Source: Clostridiaceae bacterium (GTDB lineage: Bacteria; Bacillota; Clostridia; DSM-8532). From it: a DNA stretch of 64,000 nt. This document shows, one piece after another, positions 26,628 to 34,532 of this stretch. The notes below the pieces were generated by a model, which worked only from the letters and a program-made list of their open reading frames with translations, was not told the origin of the DNA and ran no database searches. Every line of letters begins with the position of its first letter. Positions within the stretch are counted from its first letter, which is position 1. A program made the translations under genes and the position numbers. The DNA is taken from contig JAAYAD010000078.1 in assembly GCA_012719545.1 (NCBI GenBank), forward strand, positions 62,001-126,000. Direction: 5' to 3'.

Positions 26628-28052
26628 ATGATAAAGTTTGGTACCGGTGGCTGGCGTGCCATAATAGGAGAAGATTTTACCAAGGACAACGTGAGAATCC
26701 TGTCCCAGGCAGTTGCCCTTCTTATAAAGGAACAGCATTGTGAGAATAAGGGTTTCATCATAGGATTCGACAGACGGTTTCTCTCGGATAAGGCGGCCCG
26801 CTGGATGGCTGAGGTAATTGCAGGCAATGGCATACCGGTTTATTTTATCGGAAAATGCGCTCCTACCCCCCTTGTCATGTTTACGGTAAAGAGGATGGAA
26901 ACCTGTTATGGAGCTGCCGTAACCGCAAGCCACAACCCTGCCGAATACAACGGCATTAAGATTTTTACCCAGGGGGGCAGGGATGCCACCGAAAAGGTGA
27001 CCTCTCTGATAGAAGATAAAATAGCCCTTGTATCTTACGACAACATTAAATCCGTAGATTTTGAACAGGGCGTAAGCGATGGCACAATTAAGCTTATTGA
27101 CCCATTTAATGAGTACATAGATACAATCCTTTCAATGATAGACGTTGAAGCCATTAAAAATGCCCATTTGAAAATTCTGTTGGATCCCATGTTCGGAGTA
27201 TCCAAGACCTCCCTTTCAACAATACTTATAACTGCCCGCTGTGAGGTGGATACCATAAATGACCGCCATGACACACTATTTGGCGGAAGGCTCCCCTCCC
27301 CCAGTTCCCACACACTGAAGAGGCTTATGGACATGGTTCTTGAAAAGAATTATGATTTGGGCATTGGCACCGACGGTGATGCTGACCGTTTAGGCATTAT
27401 TGACAACAACGGAAGGTTCATTCACCCCAATGAAATTCTGGTGCTGCTTTATTATTATCTTCTTAAATATAAAGGCTGGAAGGGGCCCGCTGTACGAAAC
27501 ATAGGCACAACACATATCCTTGATAAAATTGCCCAGGCTTTCGGTGAAAAATGCTATGAGGTACCCGTAGGATTTAAGCATATAAGCTCTATGATGGAAA
27601 AGACAAATGCTTTAATTGGCGGAGAAAGCAGCGGGGGCCTTACAGTTCGGGGACATATCCCGGGAAAGGACGGAATTTTTGCCGCAAGTTTATTGATTGA
27701 GCTTATAAGTGTTACCGGAAAAAGCCTGTCCGGGCTGCTTGATGAAATACACCAGCAATTCGGCAATTCATTTACACATGAAAGCGATTATAAATTCAGT
27801 GCCCAGGATAAGCCAAAATTAATCAAAAAGCTGTTTGAGGAAAAGAAAATTCCTGAATACGACTATAAAATTGCAACTGTCAGCTATATGGACGGACTTA
27901 AAATATACTTTGATAACGGCGGCTGGGTTCTTGTACGTTTTTCCGGAACCGAACCCTTAATAAGGATTTTTTCAGAAATGGATACTCAAAAGGAAGCAGA
28001 TGATGTTGCCGAAACCATGAGAGACTTTTTGGGACTTTCCCCGAACCAATAA
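26628..28052 (+). CDS. Phosphohexose mutase (phosphoglucomutase/phosphomannomutase superfamily), probably GlcNAc-1-P to GlcNAc-6-P
   Basis: 474 residues with the alpha-D-phosphohexomutase layout: phosphoserine loop AVTASHNPAEYNGIK (about residue 100), metal loop GTDGDADRLG (about 248), sugar-binding loop GGESSGG (about 330) and phosphate-binding loop VRFSGTEPLIRI (near 430). The start at 26628 has GGAGG six bases upstream and lies 11 bases after the phosphorylase stop, so the two are co-transcribed. The phosphorylase makes GlcNAc-1-phosphate, so its likely job is conversion to the 6-phosphate. By sequence alone it could equally be a general glucose or mannose mutase. Confidence 0.85.
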   Translation: MIKFGTGGWRAIIGEDFTKDNVRILSQAVALLIKEQHCENKGFIIGFDRRFLSDKAARWMAEVIAGNGIPVYFIGKCAPTPLVMFTVKRMETCYGAAVTASHNPAEYNGIKIFTQGGRDATEKVTSLIEDKIALVSYDNIKSVDFEQGVSDGTIKLIDPFNEYIDTILSMIDVEAIKNAHLKILLDPMFGVSKTSLSTILITARCEVDTINDRHDTLFGGRLPSPSSHTLKRLMDMVLEKNYDLGIGTDGDADRLGIIDNNGRFIHPNEILVLLYYYLLKYKGWKGPAVRNIGTTHILDKIAQAFGEKCYEVPVGFKHISSMMEKTNALIGGESSGGLTVRGHIPGKDGIFAASLLIELISVTGKSLSGLLDEIHQQFGNSFTHESDYKFSAQDKPKLIKKLFEEKKIPEYDYKIATVSYMDGLKIYFDNGGWVLVRFSGTEPLIRIFSEMDTQKEADDVAETMRDFLGLSPNQ

Positions 28053-28093
28053 AACATAAAGATATATTTGCGTTTTTACCAGGAATTTTGATG

Positions 28094-28099
28094 TATAAT
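28094..28099 (+). promoter_or_regulatory. Possible -10 element before the SIS deaminase gene
   Basis: TATAAT lies in the 101-base gap between mutase and deaminase, without a clear -35. It could give an internal promoter; weak evidence. Confidence 0.25.
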
Positions 28100-28153
28100 A
28101 TAACTAATGCCAAAATATAAAGCGTAAAAAAATCATTGTAAGGAGATGCTTTT

Positions 28154-29191
28154 ATGACACACATGTGGCTTGAAATCCTCGAGCAGCCAAAAGTATTTGA
28201 AAAATGCCTGATTCAGAATGAAAAAAATATCAGGACAATTGTATCAATTCTGAAAGAAAGAAATATCAGGCATGTAATAATAGCTGCAAGAGGCACATCT
28301 GATCACGCTGGTATTTATGCCAAGTACCTGGCCGAGATTAAGCTGGGTATACCCGTCACACTGGCTGCACCATCAATCTTTACCCTGTATAACGGAAATC
28401 TTAAGATGGATGACAGTCTGGTTATCGGAATTTCACAATCCGGCCGTGCCGCAGACGTTCTTGAGGTTATAAATAAGGCCAAGGCGCAGGGAGCACTGAC
28501 CGTTCCAATTACAAACCATGCTGATTCCCCTCTCGCCCAGGAAGCCGAGTTCCACTTGGATTGCGCTGCAGGCGTTGAAAAGAGCGTTTCGGCAACCAAA
28601 ACATTTACAACCCAGGTATATCTTCTGGCTCATTTAATAGCAGAATGGGCAGAGGATGAAGCTTTAAAGAATGAGCTTTCCAAAGTTCCCGAAATTGTTC
28701 AGAAGGTAATAGATAATGCTGATTATATAAAAAATCTGGTACAGCGTTACAGGTTTATGAATGAATGCTTCGTTCTGGGAAGGGGCATCAATTTCCCCAT
28801 AGCTCTTGAATCGGCTTTAAAAATTCAGGAAACCTCCTATGTGCGTGCCAAAGCCTATGCCACATCTGATTTCCATCATGGGCCCTTTGCAATGATTGAT
28901 AATCATATGCCAGTTATAATCTTTGCTCCCGAAGGACCTACCCTTGCCGATTCCATGGAAATGATAAACAAGCTTAAGAATGCGGGAGCAGATGTTTTGG
29001 TTGTTTCAAATAACGCTGAAGCACTTTCAAAGGGAGATACCTCAATTGAAATACCCAATGGAGCAGGCGAATTTGCCGTTCCTTTTGCAAATGCAGTGGT
29101 AGGACAAATCTTTGCCTGCAGTCTTTCGGTATTAAGAGGTTTAAATCCCGATACACCAAGGGGATTATCCAAGGTTACCATTACCCGTTAA
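28154..29191 (+). CDS. SIS-domain aminosugar-phosphate isomerase/deaminase (NagB-II/GlmD-like glucosamine-6-P deaminase)
   Basis: 345 residues comprising two SIS domains without the N-terminal glutaminase domain of GlmS. Motifs are ARGTSDHAGIYAKYL, the phosphosugar loop ISQSGRAADV, SVSATKTFTTQ, ESALKIQETSYVRAKAYATSDFHHGP and the C-terminal NPDTPRGLSKVT of this family. Known relatives deaminate glucosamine-6-phosphate to fructose-6-phosphate and ammonia (NagB-II, GlmD). As third gene behind ChbP and the mutase this fits GlcNAc breakdown. A GlcNAc-6-phosphate deacetylase is needed in between and is not in this window. AgaS- or FrlB-type activity is possible. AAGGAG lies eight bases before the ATG. 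Confidence 0.85.
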   Translation: MTHMWLEILEQPKVFEKCLIQNEKNIRTIVSILKERNIRHVIIAARGTSDHAGIYAKYLAEIKLGIPVTLAAPSIFTLYNGNLKMDDSLVIGISQSGRAADVLEVINKAKAQGALTVPITNHADSPLAQEAEFHLDCAAGVEKSVSATKTFTTQVYLLAHLIAEWAEDEALKNELSKVPEIVQKVIDNADYIKNLVQRYRFMNECFVLGRGINFPIALESALKIQETSYVRAKAYATSDFHHGPFAMIDNHMPVIIFAPEGPTLADSMEMINKLKNAGADVLVVSNNAEALSKGDTSIEIPNGAGEFAVPFANAVVGQIFACSLSVLRGLNPDTPRGLSKVTITR

Positions 29192-29267
29192 TGGGTTTGC
29201 CTTGTTTTGTTAATTAATTATCAGCTTATTGTTTCAATACGGCACAATAAGTTTATAGAGCATTTCT

Positions 29268-29309
29268 AAAAAAGCCGGAAGCTTATTTTCTAAGCCTTCC
29301 GGCTTTTTT
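29268..29309 (+). terminator. Rho-independent terminator of the chbP operon
   Basis: Long stem AAAAAAGCCGGAAGCTTA (29268-29285) pairs with TAAGCCTTCCGGCTTTTTT (29291-29309), with one bulged base. Strong U-run on the plus strand. Confidence 0.88.
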
Positions 29310-29398
29310 GAATCTTTACAATTATTCCTTTAGAATACGTTCAAAGCTTATTGGAAAAAATAAAATCTCCAACAATATTAAATTGGAGGAGATTTGCT

Positions 29399-29830
29399 TT
29401 GTTTAAAGGTATTATATTTGCATTACTGGCAGGACTGGCAATGAGTGTTCAAGGTGTTTTCAATACCCGCGTAATGGATTCATCCAGTATGTGGGTTACA
29501 AACAGCTGGGTCCATCTGACAGCTTTCGTCACAAGTATATGTGTATGGTTCTTCACAGGCAGGGAGAATTTGCTTTCGGTATTTAACGTAGAAAATAAAT
29601 TATACCTTTTAGGCGGCATCATCGGTGCATTAATTACCTTCACCGTTATAAAAAGCATATCTGATTTGGGTCCGGCATATGCAACCATGCTTATTCTATT
29701 GGCTCAGCTTGTTACTTCCTGTTTAATTGAAGGTTTTGGTCTATTCGGCACCGAAAAAATGTGTTTTGAATGGACTAAATTAATAGGTGCGGCGCTGATG
29801 ATTGCAGGAATTATAATCTTCAAGAAATAA
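29399..29830 (+). CDS. Small DMT-like membrane protein, YdcZ/DUF606 type
   Basis: 143-residue protein with about five membrane helices: FKGIIFALLAGLAMSVQGVFNTR, WVHLTAFVTSICVWFFTG, LYLLGGIIGALITFTVI, LGPAYATMLILLAQLVTSCLIEGFGLF and IGAALMIAGIIIFKK. This is the drug/metabolite transporter-like YdcZ family, whose substrates are mostly unknown. I choose the TTG at 29399 as start because GGAGGAG is seven bases upstream and the helix then begins directly. A TTG at 29351 would add 16 polar residues without a ribosome site. It is bracketed by terminators, so it is a single-gene unit. Confidence 0.8.
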   Translation: MFKGIIFALLAGLAMSVQGVFNTRVMDSSSMWVTNSWVHLTAFVTSICVWFFTGRENLLSVFNVENKLYLLGGIIGALITFTVIKSISDLGPAYATMLILLAQLVTSCLIEGFGLFGTEKMCFEWTKLIGAALMIAGIIIFKK

Positions 29831-29889
29831 TTAAATTCTTAAGTCTTTGATATAAAGAAATCAATTTCGATATTCTGAATTCAATATAA

Positions 29890-29924
29890 AAAAGCCGGTG
29901 GTTCTTTGAACTCAACCGGCTTTT
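29890..29924. terminator. Bidirectional terminator between convergent genes
   Basis: AAAAGCCGGT near 29890 and ACCGGCTTTT ending at 29924 form a GC-rich stem with A/T tracts on both sides. It ends the YdcZ-like gene on the plus strand and the ABC operon on the minus strand. Confidence 0.8.
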
Positions 29925-29950
29925 AGATTACTTGATTAAATCTCTAATCT

Positions 29951-31876
29951 TTATTTGATTATACTTACACCATCAATATTTGATTTAATTATTTCAATCT
30001 CATCGGCTTTTAGAATGCCCATTTCAATCAATGCCCTTGTCGTGTTCTGGTCTTGCTCCGAAAGATTCCTGTAATAATAGTTTTGTTTGAAATACGGTTT
30101 TCTGTTTTCATACAAATTGAAACGAAGCTCAATATTAATGATTCCTTTATTTGTACCATACATAAGGCTCAGTGGGTCACGGGCTCGAGCATCTTCCTTG
30201 TATGCTTTAAGTAACTTTTCTACGTCCTCCACATCCTGTGATACATTGGCCTTATCAGGGTAATATACACCTACATTTATATATCTGATATCCTCCGGCT
30301 CTGCCTTAATAAGGGGATCGTATTTTTCTTCAACTTCAGGCAGCGAAAGATATTCTCTTAAAAGGTTATCCAGTTCGGTATTTCCTTTATATGTTACAAG
30401 GAAATAATTTCGCATGATAACTGAGCCGTTTTTAAGCCTGTAACCAATATAAAGCCTGCGGAGTTGATATGTCTCACTGTCATAGTAATCAGTTTTCTCA
30501 TATGACAGCAGATTTTGCATGAAAAGCCCCTTGTTCTCGATAATATACTTATGAATCAATCGGGCTTTTGTAATGGCCTCACGGGTCTCCGCAATAGCCG
30601 GCTCCATCCTTAACATCCTTATATGCTCATCATTAAGTACCTGCGGCGGATTTTTTACATAAGGATGCTCATAATCATCAGCCAGAAGGTATCTATGCCT
30701 ATTAGGATCATACTTTCCCGGATCCAGGGCAAGCTCTGCTCTCACATCATTGTAATCTGATAACATTACAATTTCCACATCACTGTCCTGGGGAACGTAA
30801 TTGGTATAGCCAAATATATCCATGTTGATGGCAAAGAATGCGAGGGTCAGAATAACAGCATATACCACAAATCCCTTATACGCATTAAACACCCTGAAAC
30901 TCTTTCTAAGAAGCATCTCGCATACGAAATAACCTATTAAGCCGCCAATAAGATAAGTAATGATAAAACCAGCCAGGTTATACTGCAAGTCAAATATGTT
31001 GACCATTATGCTGCCAAGCAATGCCGATGAGCAAAAAGTTGCGCTGTATTTAAATATGGGCTTTACCACCTTGATACTGACAACATCGGTGGCTGTTTCC
31101 ATATGTCTCTTCCTGTAAAGGAAAAAGCTTGACACAAGGAATATAATTCCTGCAACAAAATATGCGGCTAATAGCAGCCATTCACCCTTGTCATCTCTGA
31201 AAGCTCTGAACAGTTCGGAAATCTTTAATAGGGGCGACAGGGCAAAAAGCCTTTCTCCTTTTTCGTAAAAGCCAAACAATAAATTGCTCATTACATAATT
31301 AAATACGCTTTCCAGAAAAATGGCCAGGAAATTAAAAATTAAGTAGTAGAATGTCTGGGCAGCCAAATGTCCAGTAAACATCCCCGCAAATACTGCAAAG
31401 GTGTATAAAAGGAATGTCAGCACTATGTTAACCAAAAGCCAGATAAATGTATAGCTTAGGGAAGGTATCTTCAGTACTGCCTCAGCAATAAGAAATATAA
31501 CTGTGTTAAGAAGGAGCGGAAAAACAACCATAAAAAGCCCTGACAGATAGTTTGTCACAAACAGGGTATCACGGCGAATGGGCAGTGAATGAACCATTGC
31601 AGTGCTCTTTGGAAAATGCATATAAGAAAATACTGCAAGAGCTGCAACAAGGCTGTAAAAACCAATAAAAATCGTCATGAACTCGCTGTTCTGTAAAATC
31701 GAGGTCGACAAATCCCTAATGTCAGTACTGGCGTATTCCAGACGGTGTGATATGGTATTTATAACGCCCATTATAAACAGAAACAGAAAAAATGTATAGG
31801 AAAACGTAATGAGCCAGAATCGCTTAATATTGTTGAAGAAAACTCCTTTATTAAAGAATGATGTTTTTAACTGCAT
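29951..31876 (-). CDS. ABC-2 type transporter membrane subunit with large C-terminal domain (YtrC-like)
   Basis: 641 residues. The N-terminal 360 or so hold about ten hydrophobic helices in ABC-2 permease style, starting LITFSYTFFLFLFIMGVI. The last, LTLAFFAINMDIFGY, is followed by a hydrophilic domain of about 270 residues that is probably extracytoplasmic and has no recognised fold. The start at 31876 has GGAGG eight bases upstream and overlaps the end of the ATPase gene by 26 bases. With the ATPase and GntR regulator it resembles the ytr operon of Bacillus, which responds to cell-wall-active antibiotics. The function here is inferred from that arrangement. Confidence 0.78.
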   Translation of the reverse strand: MQLKTSFFNKGVFFNNIKRFWLITFSYTFFLFLFIMGVINTISHRLEYASTDIRDLSTSILQNSEFMTIFIGFYSLVAALAVFSYMHFPKSTAMVHSLPIRRDTLFVTNYLSGLFMVVFPLLLNTVIFLIAEAVLKIPSLSYTFIWLLVNIVLTFLLYTFAVFAGMFTGHLAAQTFYYLIFNFLAIFLESVFNYVMSNLLFGFYEKGERLFALSPLLKISELFRAFRDDKGEWLLLAAYFVAGIIFLVSSFFLYRKRHMETATDVVSIKVVKPIFKYSATFCSSALLGSIMVNIFDLQYNLAGFIITYLIGGLIGYFVCEMLLRKSFRVFNAYKGFVVYAVILTLAFFAINMDIFGYTNYVPQDSDVEIVMLSDYNDVRAELALDPGKYDPNRHRYLLADDYEHPYVKNPPQVLNDEHIRMLRMEPAIAETREAITKARLIHKYIIENKGLFMQNLLSYEKTDYYDSETYQLRRLYIGYRLKNGSVIMRNYFLVTYKGNTELDNLLREYLSLPEVEEKYDPLIKAEPEDIRYINVGVYYPDKANVSQDVEDVEKLLKAYKEDARARDPLSLMYGTNKGIINIELRFNLYENRKPYFKQNYYYRNLSEQDQNTTRALIEMGILKADEIEIIKSNIDGVSIIK

Positions 31877-32747
31877 AGTTCATACCTCCCAGCTCATAGA
31901 TAAAGATTTCTTCCAGTGAAAGAGGCAGGGCATCCACTAAAAGAGGATTGAGCTTATTTACGTGTTCCATGATTTGCTGTCGCTCTCCCCTGACAATAAG
32001 TATTAATATACGTCCGCTGGATTGCCTGTTTAGTATGTCAAGTTTGTTGATTTCTTCAGGAACCTCCCCTTCAAAGGCAATCTGGAGCTTGACTATGTTG
32101 TTTTGCATCTCGGAAAGGCTGCGCTCCAGTATAATTCTTCCTTCATGCATAATTCCAACATGGTCGCACACATCCTCAAGCTCCCTTAAATTATGGGAAG
32201 ATACAAATACGGTCATGTTTCTTTCTGCCACGTCCTGCAAGAGAACACTCCAAACCTTTCGTCTCATAACAGGATCAAGCCCGTCAACTGGTTCATCCAA
32301 TATCATAATGTCAGGCCTTAGGCAAATTCCCAGCCAGAATGCGGCCTGTTTTTGCATACCGCGGGACAGGCGCTTAAGTCTTTTCTTCGGGTCAATTGGA
32401 AATACTTCTCTAAGCTTTGTAAATCTTTCTTCGTCAAAGACGGGGTAAATGGACTTGTAGTATTTTTTCATGTCCAGAATGGTAGCCTGCGGGAAGAAAT
32501 AAATATCATCGGGAATATAGGCAATCTTTGACTTTAATTTAACATTTTCAAATACTGGCTCGCCGTCAATGGTGATAGAACCTTCATCAGGTATCATAAT
32601 ACCAGTCAAATGCTTTATCAAAGTGGTTTTACCTGCGCCATTGGGTCCTACCAGGCCATAAACTGACCCTTTTTTCACGCTGGAATTAACGCCATTCAGC
32701 GCAAAAAATCCGTCAAAGGACTTTTTTAACCCTTTTATTTCAATCAT
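31851..32747 (-). CDS. ABC transporter ATP-binding protein (YtrB-like)
   Basis: 298-residue ATPase: Walker A GPNGAGKTT near residue 37, signature LSRGMQKQAAF, Walker B IMILDEPVDGLD and switch histidine VSSHNL. The C-terminal part (about 215-298) is less conserved, as in antibiotic- and peptide-type exporters. It overlaps the GntR gene by eight bases (ATGATTGA) and the permease gene by 26, so all three are translationally coupled. GGAGG precedes the ATG at 32747. Likely role: energises the adjacent ABC-2 permease, export or stress response. Confidence 0.9.
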   Translation of the reverse strand: MIEIKGLKKSFDGFFALNGVNSSVKKGSVYGLVGPNGAGKTTLIKHLTGIMIPDEGSITIDGEPVFENVKLKSKIAYIPDDIYFFPQATILDMKKYYKSIYPVFDEERFTKLREVFPIDPKKRLKRLSRGMQKQAAFWLGICLRPDIMILDEPVDGLDPVMRRKVWSVLLQDVAERNMTVFVSSHNLRELEDVCDHVGIMHEGRIILERSLSEMQNNIVKLQIAFEGEVPEEINKLDILNRQSSGRILILIVRGERQQIMEHVNKLNPLLVDALPLSLEEIFIYELGGMNYAVKNIIL

Positions 32748-33123
32748 GCTTTAATCCTCCTTGAAGTAAGGTGTTGCGGACAAAATCCAGGATCTGTTCT
32801 GCCGGTATTCCTAAAAAGTTCAGCTCAGTAACGGTATCTTTGAGTATTGAATACAGTTCCTCAATCTTTTTGGGATCCAGGTTTTTTGGCGCGGGCGCAA
32901 CAAAATTGCCCCTTCCTGGCACAGTGTAGATAAAGCCTTCGGACTCAAGCTCCCGGTATGCCTTTTGAATAGTATTTGGGTTAATGGAAGTCATTTGGGA
33001 AAGCTCCCTTATGGACGGAAGCTTTTCGTCCTGTTTTAAGGCACCTGTAATAATCAGCTGCTTAATATTGTCTCTGATTTGTTCAAATATGGGTTTTGGA
33101 CTTCTGACGTCAACTACTATGAT
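32740..33123 (-). CDS. GntR-family regulator, YtrA subfamily, with apparent non-ATG start
   Basis: Short GntR regulator of about 127 residues: winged helix from about PIFEQIRDNIKQLIITGALK through KLPSIRELSQMTSINPNTIQKAYRELESEGFI to the hinge VPGRGNFVA, then a brief C-terminal helix pair as in YtrA. Codons upstream of the first ATG (32994) encode the N-terminal half of the winged helix, so the gene must start earlier. Between the stop TAA and the domain there is no in-frame ATG, GTG or TTG. The best start by spacing from GGGAGGG is ATC at 33123, giving (M)IVVDVRSPKPIFEQI. It is probably an autorepressor of its ABC operon. Confidence 0.78.
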   Translation of the reverse strand: MIVVDVRSPKPIFEQIRDNIKQLIITGALKQDEKLPSIRELSQMTSINPNTIQKAYRELESEGFIYTVPGRGNFVAPAPKNLDPKKIEELYSILKDTVTELNFLGIPAEQILDFVRNTLLQGGLKHD

Positions 33124-33127
33124 AGTA
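33115..33127. repeat. 13-base palindrome TACTAT-G-ATAGTA over the regulator start
   Basis: The same half-sites as the inner part of the 33169-33201 operator, but with a one-base centre. It covers the proposed ATC start codon. Confidence 0.45.
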
Positions 33128-33168
33128 ATCCCTCCCCCTTAAAGTCCTATAAAAAAATCCAAAAGCAC

Positions 33169-33201
33169 AATAAGTGTACTATGTATGATAGTACACTTAT
33201 T
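33169..33201. promoter_or_regulatory. Perfect palindromic operator, YtrA type
   Basis: Arms AATAAGTGTACTAT (33169-33182) and ATAGTACACTTATT (33188-33201) are exact inverted repeats around GTATG. The site begins inside the -10 of the operon promoter and covers the start of transcription, ideal for GntR-type repression by the adjacent regulator. Confidence 0.85.
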
Positions 33202-33227
33202 ATATATAACTAATTTTTTCCTGTCAA
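33199..33227 (-). promoter_or_regulatory. Consensus sigma-A promoter of the GntR-ABC operon
   Basis: TTGACA (33222-33227), 17-base spacer, TATAAT (33199-33204) on the minus strand: a full consensus promoter that would need tight repression. Confidence 0.9.
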
Positions 33228-33272
33228 GTATAATATACGAAATGTAAAAAAGATAATGAGGGGAAATTTATA

Positions 33273-34532
33273 TCAGCGGTGAGCTTTAATGGGCCTAAAG
33301 CCTGTACCGTCACAGGCGCTGCAAACTTCTGTAAAGCTCTTGTACAGGGGCTGGCGAATTTTTTTCCTTGTGATTTCCACTAATCCCAGCTCGGTCATGC
33401 CCATAACCACGGTATGGGTTTTATCCTCCTTTACAAGATCTCTGAGAGTCTGAACTACCTGTTCCCGGTGTTCTTTTTTATGCATATCAATAAAATCAAC
33501 TATTATAATTCCGCTTAAATTACGGAGGCGAATCTGGTGAGCAATGCTTTTTGCAGCCTCAAGATTTATTTTTAGTGCCGTATCCTCAAGGTCCAACTTT
33601 CCGACAAATTTGCCGCTGTTCACATCAATAACCGTTAGTGCCTCGGTGTAGTCAAAAATAAGATAAGCTCCGCTTTTAAGCCATACTTTTCGTGACAGGG
33701 CTTCAAGAAGTGCGCTTTCCACATTATAATAGGAAAACATATCATAGTCCCTTGTAAAATACTGCACCTTAGGTTTTAGTTCGGGAGATGTGTCCTCAAG
33801 AATGGAAATTATTTTTTCATATTCCTTTAGATCATTTACTATAAAACGGTTAATGTCAGGTTTTAAGTATTCTCTTACAGTTTGGGCGATTATTCCCGGC
33901 TCACCGTAAAGAAGCCTTGGAACCTTTCCCTTTCTTTCTTTGTTCAGGATGGATTCATGCAGAATTTTAAGATTTTCTATATCCTCGGAAATCACTTCAT
34001 CAGGAACACCTTCAGCTGCAGTTCTGACAATTATGCCTGCATAAGGAGGCATGGAGGCCTGGGCAATCTGACGTAAGCGCTTTCTTTCTTCCTGGTCCTT
34101 AATTTTCTTTGATACTCCAAGGACATTGCTTCGGGGCATTAAAACAGAATACCTGCCGGGCAGGGACAGTCTTGTTGTAACCCTTGGCCCTTTTTCACCC
34201 AAAGCGTCCTTGATTACCTGAACAGATATCTCCTGTCCCTGGGTAAGAAGCCTTGAGATGTCCTGATTGCTAATTAAAGTGATTTCGCCATTATCGTCAT
34301 ATTTGATGGGAGCTATATCTTTTACATATAAAAAAGCGTTTTTATCAAGGCCTATATCCACAAAGGCTGATTGCATGCCTTTAAGAACCCTGACAACCTT
34401 TCCTCTGTAGATATTGCCCACAAGGCTTTTGTTTTCACGCTTCTCAATATGAATTTCCACCGGCACCCCGTCTTCCAGGATTGCCATCCTTATCTGGTTA
34501 TGTCCAGAATCCAAAAGAATGTCCTTAAGCAT
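33273..34532 (-). CDS. rng: Ribonuclease G/E family protein (CafA/Rng-like)
   Basis: 419-residue endoribonuclease of the RNase E/G catalytic type. An S1-like RNA-binding domain (about 35-120) has LVGNIYRGKVVRVLKGMQSAFVDIG. The DNase I-like catalytic part shows the metal-binding aspartates in LTVIDVNSGK and IIIVDFIDMHKKEHR. The zinc-link CSACDGTG lies at the C terminus. There is no long RNase E-type scaffold tail. The ATG at 34532 (MLKDILLDSG) has TAGAGG six bases upstream; a TTG two codons earlier is less likely. It overlaps the TIGR03936 gene end by eight bases. In many Clostridia rplU-rpmA follow, but here the GntR operon does. Confidence 0.92.
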   Translation of the reverse strand: MLKDILLDSGHNQIRMAILEDGVPVEIHIEKRENKSLVGNIYRGKVVRVLKGMQSAFVDIGLDKNAFLYVKDIAPIKYDDNGEITLISNQDISRLLTQGQEISVQVIKDALGEKGPRVTTRLSLPGRYSVLMPRSNVLGVSKKIKDQEERKRLRQIAQASMPPYAGIIVRTAAEGVPDEVISEDIENLKILHESILNKERKGKVPRLLYGEPGIIAQTVREYLKPDINRFIVNDLKEYEKIISILEDTSPELKPKVQYFTRDYDMFSYYNVESALLEALSRKVWLKSGAYLIFDYTEALTVIDVNSGKFVGKLDLEDTALKINLEAAKSIAHQIRLRNLSGIIIVDFIDMHKKEHREQVVQTLRDLVKEDKTHTVVMGMTELGLVEITRKKIRQPLYKSFTEVCSACDGTGFRPIKAHR

